A stretch of 41,103 nucleotides of DNA from an uncultured Sphingomonas sp. Lineage in GTDB: Bacteria > Pseudomonadota > Alphaproteobacteria > Sphingomonadales > Sphingomonadaceae. The translations under genes and the position numbers were made by a program. Under the pieces are notes generated by a model, which saw only the letters and a list, made by a program, of their open reading frames with translations, was not told where the DNA came from and made no database searches. The DNA is taken from assembly GCA_913775795.1 (NCBI GenBank), contig CAJYLT010000011.1, forward strand, positions 1 to 41,103. The letters run 5' to 3'. Below are positions 27,000 to 34,011 of this stretch, in pieces (position 1 is the stretch's first letter; each line of letters opens with the position of its first letter).

Positions 27000-27028
27000 C
27001 GCCCGGGCCGCATGTTGCAGCCCGGGCG
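27000..27028 (-). terminator. Strong hairpin, probable leftward or bidirectional terminator
   Basis: CGCCCGGGC (27000-27008) pairs perfectly with GCCCGGGCG (27020-27028) around an 11-base loop. Read leftward it is followed by TTTGCCGTTT, a partial U-tract; read rightward there is none. It could end the ATP-grasp operon transcript or a leftward RNA from the gap. Confidence 0.55.
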
Positions 27029-27034
27029 CCTGCG

Positions 27035-27050
27035 TGACGATCGCTCGTCA
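27035..27050. repeat. Perfect inverted repeat TGACGA/TCGTCA
   Basis: TGACGA (27035-27040), four-base loop, TCGTCA (27045-27050). On the minus strand the loop is GCGA, a stable GNRA tetraloop, which suggests an RNA structure on that strand. Confidence 0.45.
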
Positions 27051-27305
27051 GCCCCCTAATGTTGGCTCCGTCCACTCGCACTTTACCTTACGGCAAGGCG
27101 GGACTGGAACCTCCCCGAACCACGGCCTGTTTGCCTGAGCTTCGTGAGAGCTTGATTACGATTCCGTCATCCATCTGTCATTCACAATCGAGCGGCGTGA
27201 TTCCGAATCGCTTCACCATGTGTTCATTCGGCAACAGGCCCGATTGCACCCCTCCACAACGCTGCTAAGGCGGGCGCGAATGATCCCCTTTACCAAGGCT
27301 AATCC

Positions 27306-28556
27306 ATGATCCTGTCGCGCTACGAGCGCATGATCGCGCGGCGTTACCTGCTGCCCGGACGGGGCGAGGCGTTCATCTTCCTGGTCGCGGGCATCAGCCT
27401 CGTCGCGGTCATGCTCGGCGTCGCGGCGCTCGTCATCGTCATGAGCGTGATGAACGGCTTTCGCGCCGAGCTGTTCGACAAGATCGTAGGCCTGAACGGC
27501 CATGCGGTGGTGCAGGGCTATGCCGGCCAGCTGCGCGACTGGCGCGAGGTGCTGGACGATGCGAAGGCGACCAAGGGCGTGACCAGCGCGACCCCGCTGA
27601 TCGAGCAGCCGCTGATGACCGACTATAATGGCCGGACCGAGGCGGTGATCCTGCGCGGCATGCGGGTCGAGGACATCCGCGGCAACCCGACGATCCGCGA
27701 CAATGTCGTGTTCGGCGACCTGAAGCAGCTGACGCCCGGCAGCGGCAACGTCGCGATCGGCTCGCGCCTCGCGCAACAGCTCGGCGCGACGGTGGGCAGC
27801 GAGATTTCGCTCATCAGTTTCCAGGGGGTGGCGACGCCGATGGGGACGGTGCCGCGCATCGTCTCCTACCGCGTGGCCGCGATCTTCGAGGTCGGCGTCT
27901 ACGATTACGACAAGGCGTTCGTCGTCATGCCGATGGAGGATGCGCAGACGCTCCTCCTGATGGGCGATTCGGTCGGCATGATCGAGATCGATACGGTGGA
28001 CCCCGACAAGGTCGAGCAGATCCTCGCGCCGCTGGCGGTCAAGGTCGGCGCCAAGGGCCAGCTCAACGACTGGCGCCGGCTGAACTCAGAGATTTTCGAG
28101 GCGCTTCAGGTCGACCGGCTCGTCACCTTTACCGTGCTGTCGATCCTGATCCTCGTCGCGGTGTTCAACATCCTGTCGTCGCTCATCATGCTCGTGCGCG
28201 CCAAGACGCGCGACATCGCGATCCTGCGCACGATGGGCGCGACGCGGCAGGGGCTGATCCGGATCTTCGTCACCGTCGGCACGACGATCGGCGCGCTCGG
28301 CATCATCGCGGGGCTCGTGATGGGGTTCATCCTCCTCTATTTCCGACAGGGGGTGCTGAGCTTCATCGGCACGGTGACGGGGCAGCAGATCTGGGACCCG
28401 TCGATGCGCTACCTCACCGAATTGCCGTCGAAGACCGACCCGGTCGAGATCGCGGGCATCGCACTGATGGCGTTCGTGTTCAGCTTCCTCGCGACGCTGT
28501 ACCCTGCGTTCAAAGCGGCGAGCACCGATCCTGTCCAGGTGCTGCGCTATGAGTGA
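27306..28556 (+). CDS. Lipoprotein-releasing system permease LolC/LolE
   Basis: A 416-residue ABC permease of the LolCDE type, which releases lipoproteins from the inner membrane to LolA. One N-terminal TM ([20 protein letters not shown]) with [11 protein letters not shown] is followed by a large periplasmic domain (about 50-265), then three TMs with the coupling region [16 protein letters not shown], ending [10 protein letters not shown]. Only one permease gene is present next to lolD, as in alphaproteobacteria where a single LolC/E-type subunit is common. The stop overlaps the lolD start by 8 bases. ATG 27306 gives the canonical N-terminus. Confidence 0.95.
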   Translation: MILSRYERMIARRYLLPGRGEAFIFLVAGISLVAVMLGVAALVIVMSVMNGFRAELFDKIVGLNGHAVVQGYAGQLRDWREVLDDAKATKGVTSATPLIEQPLMTDYNGRTEAVILRGMRVEDIRGNPTIRDNVVFGDLKQLTPGSGNVAIGSRLAQQLGATVGSEISLISFQGVATPMGTVPRIVSYRVAAIFEVGVYDYDKAFVVMPMEDAQTLLLMGDSVGMIEIDTVDPDKVEQILAPLAVKVGAKGQLNDWRRLNSEIFEALQVDRLVTFTVLSILILVAVFNILSSLIMLVRAKTRDIAILRTMGATRQGLIRIFVTVGTTIGALGIIAGLVMGFILLYFRQGVLSFIGTVTGQQIWDPSMRYLTELPSKTDPVEIAGIALMAFVFSFLATLYPAFKAASTDPVQVLRYE

Positions 28557-29223
28557 GCCGATCCTCGCCACGCGCGGCCTGACGCGCAGCTTCACGCAGG
28601 GCGGCGCGACGATCGAGGTGCTGCGCGGCATCGACCTGACCGTCGGGCCGGGCGAGATCGTCGCGCTGCTCGGCCCGTCGGGCTCGGGCAAGTCGACGCT
28701 CTTGCAGGCGGTCGGACTGCTCGAAGGCGGGTTTCAGGGCTCGATCCGCATCGCCGGACAGGAAGTCGCACAGATCAACAGCGCCGAGCGGACCGAGGTG
28801 CGCCGCGACCGCCTAGGCTTCATCTATCAGTTCCACCACCTGCTCCCCGACTTCACCGCCGCGGAGAACGTCGTCCTGCCGCAGCTCATCCACGGCGCGG
28901 GCGAGAAGGAGGCCGCGGACCGCGCCGAACGGCTGCTCTCGGCGCTCGGGCTCGGCCACCGGCTGACGCACCGGCCCAGCCAGTTGTCGGGCGGCGAGCA
29001 GCAGCGCGTGGCCGTCGCCCGTGCGCTCGCCAATCGCCCTGCGCTGGTGCTGGCCGACGAGCCTACCGGCAATCTGGACGAGGCGACCGCGGACGTGGTG
29101 CTGGCCGAGTTCCTTCGCCTCGTCCGCGGCGAGGGGTCGGCGGCGCTGGTCGCGACGCACAACGAGCGGCTCGCCGCGCGGATGGACCGCGTCGTGCGCC
29201 TGCATGAGGGTGTACTCGAATGA
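28549..29223 (+). CDS. lolD: Lipoprotein-releasing system ATPase LolD
   Basis: A 224-residue ABC ATPase. Walker [10 protein letters not shown] (42-50), Q-loop [16 protein letters not shown], signature [15 protein letters not shown], Walker [13 protein letters not shown] and the switch His in VATHNERLA are all intact. The [13 protein letters not shown] segment is typical of LolD. It powers lipoprotein release with the upstream permease; the start overlaps that gene by 8 bases and the stop overlaps the glutathione peroxidase start as ATGA. Confidence 0.96.
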   Translation: MSEPILATRGLTRSFTQGGATIEVLRGIDLTVGPGEIVALLGPSGSGKSTLLQAVGLLEGGFQGSIRIAGQEVAQINSAERTEVRRDRLGFIYQFHHLLPDFTAAENVVLPQLIHGAGEKEAADRAERLLSALGLGHRLTHRPSQLSGGEQQRVAVARALANRPALVLADEPTGNLDEATADVVLAEFLRLVRGEGSAALVATHNERLAARMDRVVRLHEGVLE

Positions 29224-29705
29224 CCGACCTCTACTCGATCCCCGTCACCGCCGCCGATGGCAGCACGACCGACCTGTCCGCCTATCGCGGCCGCGTGCTG
29301 CTGATCGTCAACGTCGCCTCCAAATGCGGGTTCACGCCGCAATATGCGGGGCTGGAGGCACTGTACCGCGCGCACGAGGGCACGGGGCTGACCGTCCTCG
29401 GCTTCCCCTGCAACCAGTTCGGCGCGCAGGAGCCGGGCGACGCGGCGGCGATCGCCAGCTTCTGTTCGCTGACCTACGACGTGACCTTCCCGGTCCTCGA
29501 CAAGATCGACGTCAACGGCGCCGATGCGGCGCCGCTGTGGCGGCATCTGAAGCACGAAGCGCCGGGGCTGCTGGGCAGCGAGGCGATCAAGTGGAACTTC
29601 ACCAAGTTCTTGGTCGGCCGCGACGGCCGCGTGATCGAACGCTACGCCCCCACGACCAAGCCCGAGGCGATCGAAGCCGACATCCAGCAGGCGCTTCAGC
29701 GCTGA
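29220..29705 (+). CDS. Glutathione peroxidase-family protein
   Basis: A 161-residue thiol peroxidase of the GPx family. The peroxidatic Cys36 is in [12 protein letters not shown], with the catalytic Gln in [13 protein letters not shown] and Trp-Asn in KWNFTKFL. The second cysteine (GFPCNQ) is the usual family position; bacterial members generally use thioredoxin rather than glutathione. Cytosolic, no signal peptide. ATG 29220 overlaps the lolD stop, so it belongs to the lol transcript. It reduces hydrogen peroxide and organic peroxides. Confidence 0.95.
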   Translation: MTDLYSIPVTAADGSTTDLSAYRGRVLLIVNVASKCGFTPQYAGLEALYRAHEGTGLTVLGFPCNQFGAQEPGDAAAIASFCSLTYDVTFPVLDKIDVNGADAAPLWRHLKHEAPGLLGSEAIKWNFTKFLVGRDGRVIERYAPTTKPEAIEADIQQALQR

Positions 29706-29748
29706 CGGGGGCTATCGCCCGCCGGCCCCAACCCCTAGATTGAACGCG

Positions 29749-31386
29749 ATGGACGAGATGGGTTTCGATCTGGGCGAACCGCCTGCGCCGCCGGTGCCGA
29801 AGGGTGAGGCGTACCGCGTCCTCGCGCGCAAGTACCGGCCGCAGACCTTTGCCGCGCTGATCGGCCAGGATGCGATGGTCCAGACGCTGGGCAACGCGAT
29901 CAAGCGCGACCGGCTCGCCCACGCCTTCCTGTTGACCGGCGTGCGCGGGGTCGGCAAGACGTCAACCGCGCGGCTGATCGCCAAGGCGCTGAATTGCGTG
30001 GGGCCGGACGGTGAAGGCGGGCCGACGATCGATCCCTGCGGCGTCTGCGAACCGTGCCGCGCGATCGCCGAGGGGCGCCACATCGACGTGATCGAGATGG
30101 ACGCCGCCAGCCACACTGGCGTCGACGACGTGCGCGAGATCATCGAGGCGTCGCGCTATGCTGCGGTCTCGGCCCGCTACAAGATCTACATCGTGGACGA
30201 AGTCCACATGCTGTCGAAAAACGCGTTCAACGCGCTTCTGAAGACGCTGGAGGAACCGCCCGCGCACGTGAAGTTCCTGTTCGCCACGACCGAGGTGAAC
30301 AAGGTCCCGATCACCGTCCTGTCGCGCTGCCAGCGCTTCGACCTGCGCCGCATCCCCGCCGACAAGCTCGCCGCGCACTTCGCGCATGTGGTTGAGGCCG
30401 AGGGTTTCGAGGCCGAGCCCGAGGCGCTGGCGCTGATCGCCCGCGCGGCGGAAGGGTCGGCACGCGACGGTCTGTCGATCCTCGACCAGGCGATCGCCCA
30501 TGCGGGGCTTGAGGGCGGGGGCGTGCGCGCCGACGCGGTGCGCGAAATGCTGGGCCTTTCCGATCGCGGCGCGGTGCGTGAGCTGTTCGGCCACCTGCTC
30601 GCCGGCGACGGGGCGGGGGCGCTTGCGGCGCTGCGGCGCCAGTACGATTTGGGCGTCGATCCGCAGGCGGTGATGCGCACGCTGCTCGAGGCGGTCCACG
30701 GAATCACGCTGGTGAAGGTGGGCACGCCCGCCGACCCCGCGCAGCCGGTCGAGGAGCGGGAGGCGCTGGCTGAATGGGCCTCTCGCCTGTCCTTCCCGTT
30801 GCTCCACCGTCTGTGGCAATTGCTGCTCAAGGGGCATGAGGAAGTCGGCCGAGCCGCCCTGCCGATCGAGGCGTGCGAGATGGCGCTCTTGCGCGTCGTT
30901 CATGCCTCGCAGTTGCCCGATCCGGGCGAGCTGGCGCGCCAGATTCGCGAGGGCGGGGTGCAGGGCGCACCTGCCGCCGCCGCTCCGCCGCCGGCAGCGC
31001 CCGCCGCCGCTCCGGCGCTGCCCGCGACCGCCGAGGCGATCGGCGACACGATCGCACAGACGGGCCGGATGGCGCTGGCCGAGGCATGGCGCAATCACGC
31101 GCGCCCGGTGCGGATCGAGCCTCCCGAGATCGAGCTGTCGACCGTGCGCCCCATCCCCTCGGACTTTCCACGTGAACTGATGGACGCGCTCAAGACCGCG
31201 ACCGGCACCCGATGGAAGGTCACGACCACCGACGCGCCCGGTACGCCTTCGCTGCGCGAGACCGAACGCGCCGACGATGAAGCGTTCGAGGCCTCGATCC
31301 GCGAAACCCCCGTGGTGGCCGCCGCGCTCGCCGCCTTTCCCGGCGCCGAGCTTGTCGGCCCCAAGACCCGACGGAGCATGACATGA
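29749..31386 (+). CDS. dnaX: DNA polymerase III subunits gamma and tau
   Basis: A 545-residue clamp-loader ATPase. After an acidic N-terminal extension, EAYRVLARKYRPQTFAALIGQ leads into Walker A GVRGVGKTSTARL, the four-cysteine zinc module (NC...DPCGVCEPC), Walker B/DEVH IYIVDEVHMLSKNAF, sensor ATTEVNKVP and SRC. A proline/alanine linker near residue 410 precedes the tau-specific C-terminal domain. I see no obvious AAAAAAG slippery site, so a frameshifted gamma is not evident. ATG 29749 is preferred over TTG 29740; neither has a strong ribosome site. The stop overlaps ybaB as ATGA. Confidence 0.95.
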   Translation: MDEMGFDLGEPPAPPVPKGEAYRVLARKYRPQTFAALIGQDAMVQTLGNAIKRDRLAHAFLLTGVRGVGKTSTARLIAKALNCVGPDGEGGPTIDPCGVCEPCRAIAEGRHIDVIEMDAASHTGVDDVREIIEASRYAAVSARYKIYIVDEVHMLSKNAFNALLKTLEEPPAHVKFLFATTEVNKVPITVLSRCQRFDLRRIPADKLAAHFAHVVEAEGFEAEPEALALIARAAEGSARDGLSILDQAIAHAGLEGGGVRADAVREMLGLSDRGAVRELFGHLLAGDGAGALAALRRQYDLGVDPQAVMRTLLEAVHGITLVKVGTPADPAQPVEEREALAEWASRLSFPLLHRLWQLLLKGHEEVGRAALPIEACEMALLRVVHASQLPDPGELARQIREGGVQGAPAAAAPPPAAPAAAPALPATAEAIGDTIAQTGRMALAEAWRNHARPVRIEPPEIELSTVRPIPSDFPRELMDALKTATGTRWKVTTTDAPGTPSLRETERADDEAFEASIRETPVVAAALAAFPGAELVGPKTRRSMT

Positions 31387-31706
31387 AGAATCTCGACGAC
31401 ATCATGGCAATGGCCCAGAACGTCCAGAACGAACTGACCAAGGCGCAGGCGGCGCTCGACACGATCGAGGTCGAGGGCATGTCGGGCGGCGGCCTCGTCA
31501 AGGTGCGCGCCAGTGCAAAGGGGCGGATCATCGGCGTGTCGATCGACGATTCGCTGCTGAACCCCTCCGAAAAGGGCGTGCTGGAGGACCTGATCGCCGC
31601 CGCGCTTAACGACGCGCGGGCCAAGGCGGATGCCGCTAGCTCGACCGAAATGTCGAAGCTGACCGCGGGCATGCCGCTCCCGCCCGGGTTCAAGCTGCCG
31701 TTCTGA
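31383..31706 (+). CDS. YbaB/EbfC family nucleoid-associated protein
   Basis: A 107-residue DNA-binding protein of the YbaB/EbfC family, usually encoded with dnaX and recR. It begins with a helix (NLDDIMAMAQNVQNELTKAQ), then the conserved strand-turn region VEGMSGGGLVKVRASAKGRI and PSEKGVLEDLIAAALNDARAKA. It probably forms a tweezer-shaped dimer. The start overlaps the dnaX stop (ATGA). recR is not in the window; instead a REP-like repeat and a convergent glycosyltransferase follow. Confidence 0.95.
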   Translation: MKNLDDIMAMAQNVQNELTKAQAALDTIEVEGMSGGGLVKVRASAKGRIIGVSIDDSLLNPSEKGVLEDLIAAALNDARAKADAASSTEMSKLTAGMPLPPGFKLPF

Positions 31707-31710
31707 TTTG

Positions 31711-31820
31711 CAGGAAGAAAGTAGCGGGATCCCGGGTCAAGTCCGGGATGACGGAGGGGTAGAGAAAAGGTCCTTCTCCCAAGTCACCTCGGACTTGATC
31801 GGGGGTCCCGCTTCTTCCTG
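31711..31820. repeat. REP-like palindromic repeat between ybaB and a glycosyltransferase
   Basis: A left arm (31711-31745, starting CAGGAAGAA and containing GGGATCCCGGGTCAAGTCCG) faces a right arm (31790-31820, ending CTTCTTCCTG) as an imperfect long inverted repeat. The centre contains GAGAA/TTCTC (31762-31778). From memory, similar GGGATCCCGGGTCAAG-CCGGGATGAC repeats are scattered in sphingomonad genomes. It lies between convergent genes and its right arm runs into the 3' end of the glycosyltransferase, encoding KKRDPRSSPR. Confidence 0.7.
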
Positions 31821-32974
31821 TCGACCAGCGCCGCCAGATGTGCGCGCAGCGTTTGCGCGTTCCGCTCCCACGTGAACTTCGCCGCGGTCGCCCGGACCGC
31901 CTCGCGTGCTGGGGGCGCCCGCAGCAAGTCGCCGATCGCTGCGGCAAACGCATCGGGTGTCCGCTCGACGATCCGCCCGGCTTCCGGCCGATCCACCACT
32001 TCGCGCGCCCCGCCGGCGTCGGGGATGACGATCGGCGTCCCGCTTGCCAGCGCCTCGACCCAGGCATTCGCCAGCCCCTCCGATGAAGAGGCCAGCGCCA
32101 TCACGTCGGCGGTGGCGAGGAGCGGGGGAAGGGCGTCGTGCCGAACCGGCCCCAGAAGCCGCACGCGATCGCCGACGTCCAGCGTCTCGATCAGCGCCTG
32201 AAGCCGCCCGCGTTCCGGCCCCTCGCCGGCGATGTGCAGCGACACGCCGGGCAATTGCGCCACCGCCTTGATCGCGACCTCGTGCCCCTTGCGCGAGATC
32301 AGGGCCCCGACCGAGATGACCAGCGGCCCGGCGATTCCCCGTGCGGCTTTCGCCGCCGGGTCGGGGCGGAAGCGAGCCTGGTCGACACCGGTATGGTGAA
32401 CCGCGATCCGGTCGCCGGGCATGCCGAGCGCGATCATGTCCCCGCGCATCGCTGCACTGACCGCGAGCAGCCCGTCGGCCCTGCGGCCTGCATCCCGGAC
32501 GGCATCGCGGGTGGCGGTGGCAGTTCCCCAATGATGGATGTCGGCCCCACGCGCCTTGATCGATACCGGCACGCCGAACCGCCTGCCGAGCGCGACCGCC
32601 GCCGGTCCATCCGGAAAGAAGAACGACGCGTCGATCACGTCGAACGCGAAGTCGCGGCGGATATGCGTGAGCACGGGCATCAGCGCCCGCGTCAGCATCG
32701 CGGCGTGAAATCGCCCGCTCGTCGCTGGAATGTTGAAAAAACGCGGACGCTCGACCGACAGACCCTTCCAAGTCTCGCGCTGAGGGACTGATCCGAGCAC
32801 GCGATAGGTCGGATGGCGCGACAGGGGGAATGGGGGCAGTCCGATGGGCGCCACCACCCGCACCTCGGTATCGGGCAGCGCCGCCGATTCAAGTGTCTGC
32901 CGCTCGACGAACACGCCGAAATTGTGGCGCGTCGCATCGGGAAACAGCGTGGAGAGCGTGAGAACGCGCAGCAT
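31784..32974 (-). CDS. GT4-family glycosyltransferase
   Basis: A 396-residue GT-B glycosyltransferase. It starts with VLTLSTLFPDATRHNFGVF and carries the donor-binding half with VISVGALISRKGHEVAIKAV, LHIAGEGPERGRLQ and the EX7E motif EGLANAWVE (SSSEGLANAWVEALASGTP). The product is probably a surface glycan sugar transferase; donor and acceptor cannot be read. The last about ten residues (KKRDPRSSPR) come from the REP-like repeat and are probably not functional. The start is ATG 32974. A strong hairpin lies upstream, between it and osmC. Confidence 0.9.
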   Translation of the reverse strand: MLRVLTLSTLFPDATRHNFGVFVERQTLESAALPDTEVRVVAPIGLPPFPLSRHPTYRVLGSVPQRETWKGLSVERPRFFNIPATSGRFHAAMLTRALMPVLTHIRRDFAFDVIDASFFFPDGPAAVALGRRFGVPVSIKARGADIHHWGTATATRDAVRDAGRRADGLLAVSAAMRGDMIALGMPGDRIAVHHTGVDQARFRPDPAAKAARGIAGPLVISVGALISRKGHEVAIKAVAQLPGVSLHIAGEGPERGRLQALIETLDVGDRVRLLGPVRHDALPPLLATADVMALASSSEGLANAWVEALASGTPIVIPDAGGAREVVDRPEAGRIVERTPDAFAAAIGDLLRAPPAREAVRATAAKFTWERNAQTLRAHLAALVDRKKRDPRSSPR

Positions 32975-32986
32975 CCCGCCCGATTA

Positions 32987-33023
32987 GCGCGGGAAGGTTA
33001 AGCGATCTGCCACCTTCCCGCGC
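32987..33023 (-). terminator. 12-bp hairpin between osmC and the glycosyltransferase
   Basis: GCGCGGGAAGGT (32987-32998) pairs perfectly with ACCTTCCCGCGC (33012-33023), loop 13 bases. It starts 8 bases after the osmC stop, read leftward. No T-run follows, so termination efficiency is uncertain; it may also protect the osmC mRNA 3' end. Confidence 0.55.
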
Positions 33024-33030
33024 ATCGGCG

Positions 33031-33459
33031 TTACGCGTTCAGCGTATGCTCCAGCGTGATCTCGGCATTGAGGAGCTTCGAGATGGGGCAACCGGCCTTT
33101 GCCTCGCCCGCGATCTTTTCGAACTCGGCGGCGTCGATGCCTCCGACATGCGCGGTCAGGTTGAGATCGGAGCGCGTGACCTTGAACCCGTCGCCGTCCT
33201 TGTCGAGCGTGACCTTCGCCGTCGTCTCGAGCGTCCCGTCCTTGTGGCCCGCACCGGCGAGCGCAAAGCTCAGCGCCATCGTGAAGCACGAGGCGTGGGC
33301 GGCGGCGATCAGTTCTTCGGGATTGGTGCCGGGCTCGTTTTCGAACCGGGTATTGAAGCCATAGGGCTGGTCGGTCAGCACGCCCGACTGAAGCGAGACG
33401 TGGCCTTTGCCGTCCTTGCCAAGGCCCTCATACTTCGCACTTGCGCTGCGGGTTGTCAT
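33031..33459 (-). CDS. OsmC family peroxiredoxin
   Basis: A 142-residue OsmC-type thiol peroxidase that reduces organic hydroperoxides. The two redox cysteines are in AAAHASCFTMALS and AKAGCPIS; NPEELIAAAHA is the family's dimer-forming segment. The start is ATG 33459, where AAGGAG lies 9 bases upstream; the frame continues to 33534 without support. Regulation in the family is often by osmotic or oxidative stress, but no operator is obvious here. Confidence 0.94.
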   Translation of the reverse strand: MTTRSASAKYEGLGKDGKGHVSLQSGVLTDQPYGFNTRFENEPGTNPEELIAAAHASCFTMALSFALAGAGHKDGTLETTAKVTLDKDGDGFKVTRSDLNLTAHVGGIDAAEFEKIAGEAKAGCPISKLLNAEITLEHTLNA

Positions 33460-33499
33460 TTCCGGCTTCTCCTTTGGTGGAATGCGCCGGACAAACGAA

Positions 33500-33526
33500 A
33501 GGGGCGGGCAAAGGATGCCCGCCCCT
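33500..33526 (-). terminator. Intrinsic terminator of the glycine-zipper gene
   Basis: AGGGGCGGGC (33500-33509) and GCCCGCCCCT (33517-33526) form a perfect 10-bp stem with a 7-base loop. Read leftward it is followed by TTCGTTTGT, and it begins 23 bases after the glycine-zipper stop. This is the best-formed terminator in the window. Confidence 0.8.
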
Positions 33527-33549
33527 CCGTTCATTTCAGGCCGTTCGGC

Positions 33550-33867
33550 TCAGCGGCAGCGACGGTCGCCGCTGCGCTCGATCTCGCGGCCGGCGAGCGC
33601 GCCCGCGCCGGCGCCGAGCAGCGTGCCGAGCGTGCGGTCGCCGCGCGTGTCGATCGTGCGGCCGACCAGTGCACCGGCGACGCCGCCGACCAGCAGGCCG
33701 GTCGTGCCATCGGGCTTGCGGCAATAGCGGCGACCGTCGCGGCCGCGCCACTCGCGATACTTGTAGCGCTTCTGCGCCGACGCTTCGGCCTTGGTCGTCG
33801 GCACGACGACGGTGGCGGGAACCAGCAGACCAGCGGCCGCAACGGCCATCATCAGATTACGCATCAT
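33550..33867 (-). CDS. Exported glycine-zipper 2TM-domain protein
   Basis: A 105-residue envelope protein. A signal peptide (NLMMAVAAAGLLVPATVVVP, cut near AEASA) is followed by a basic, aromatic stretch (QKRYKYREWRGRDGRRYC) and a glycine-zipper hairpin (TGLLVGGVAGALVGRTID; TLGTLLGAGAGALAGREIE). Two cysteines (RRYCRK, RRCR) could form a disulfide. Such proteins are small outer-membrane or periplasmic factors of unclear role, often stress-induced. ATG 33867 follows GGGAG; the next ATG (33864) is also possible. It has its own terminator and so is probably monocistronic. Confidence 0.88.
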   Translation of the reverse strand: MMRNLMMAVAAAGLLVPATVVVPTTKAEASAQKRYKYREWRGRDGRRYCRKPDGTTGLLVGGVAGALVGRTIDTRGDRTLGTLLGAGAGALAGREIERSGDRRCR

Positions 33868-33925
33868 AGTAACTCCCTAGTATCAATCTCGCCCCTCTGA
33901 ACGTCGATTGCGGCGAAGGGTTTCA

Positions 33926-33956
33926 TGAACGAAACGTTCAGCCGAATCAGCGTTCC
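33926..33956 (-). promoter_or_regulatory. Palindrome and possible stress promoter before the glycine-zipper gene
   Basis: TGAACG-aaa-CGTTCA is a perfect 15-base palindrome (33926-33940). Read leftward, GGAAC (33956-33952) is followed after 15 bases by CGTT (33936-33933), close to the EcfG general-stress pattern GGAAC-N16/17-CGTT but one or two bases short. Tentative. Confidence 0.35.
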
Positions 33957-34011
33957 CGGTGAGTTTCTTCTAGGATTGCGAGCCTGAACGCTGCGTGGGA
34001 GAGCCGTTCAT

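Larger units (their letters stand above)
26957..27305. other. Lower-GC intergenic region with hairpins
   Basis: This 349-base gap between the transglutaminase-like gene and lolC/E is clearly less GC-rich than its surroundings. It holds two strong hairpins near its left end and, read leftward, a GGGA/TCCC stem enclosed by GGCAA/TTGCC (about 27092-27135). Short leftward frames exist (for example 28 codons ending near 27089) but have no support. I could not match it to tmRNA (no tag frame), SRP RNA (no GGTCCGGAAGGAAGCAG-like core), RNase P RNA, 6S or a tRNA. It may encode a small RNA or only the lolC leader. Confidence 0.5.

Noticed and set aside
27000..27305. tmRNA, SRP, 6S or RNase P RNA gene
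   Set aside because: The expected cores (tag reading frame, GGAAGGAAGC-like SRP loop, RNase P GAGGAAAGTCC) are not visible on either strand. Left as an unassigned structured region.
29749..31386. Programmed frameshift making DnaX gamma
   Set aside because: No run of A's followed by G resembling the known slippery heptamer is present in the gene.
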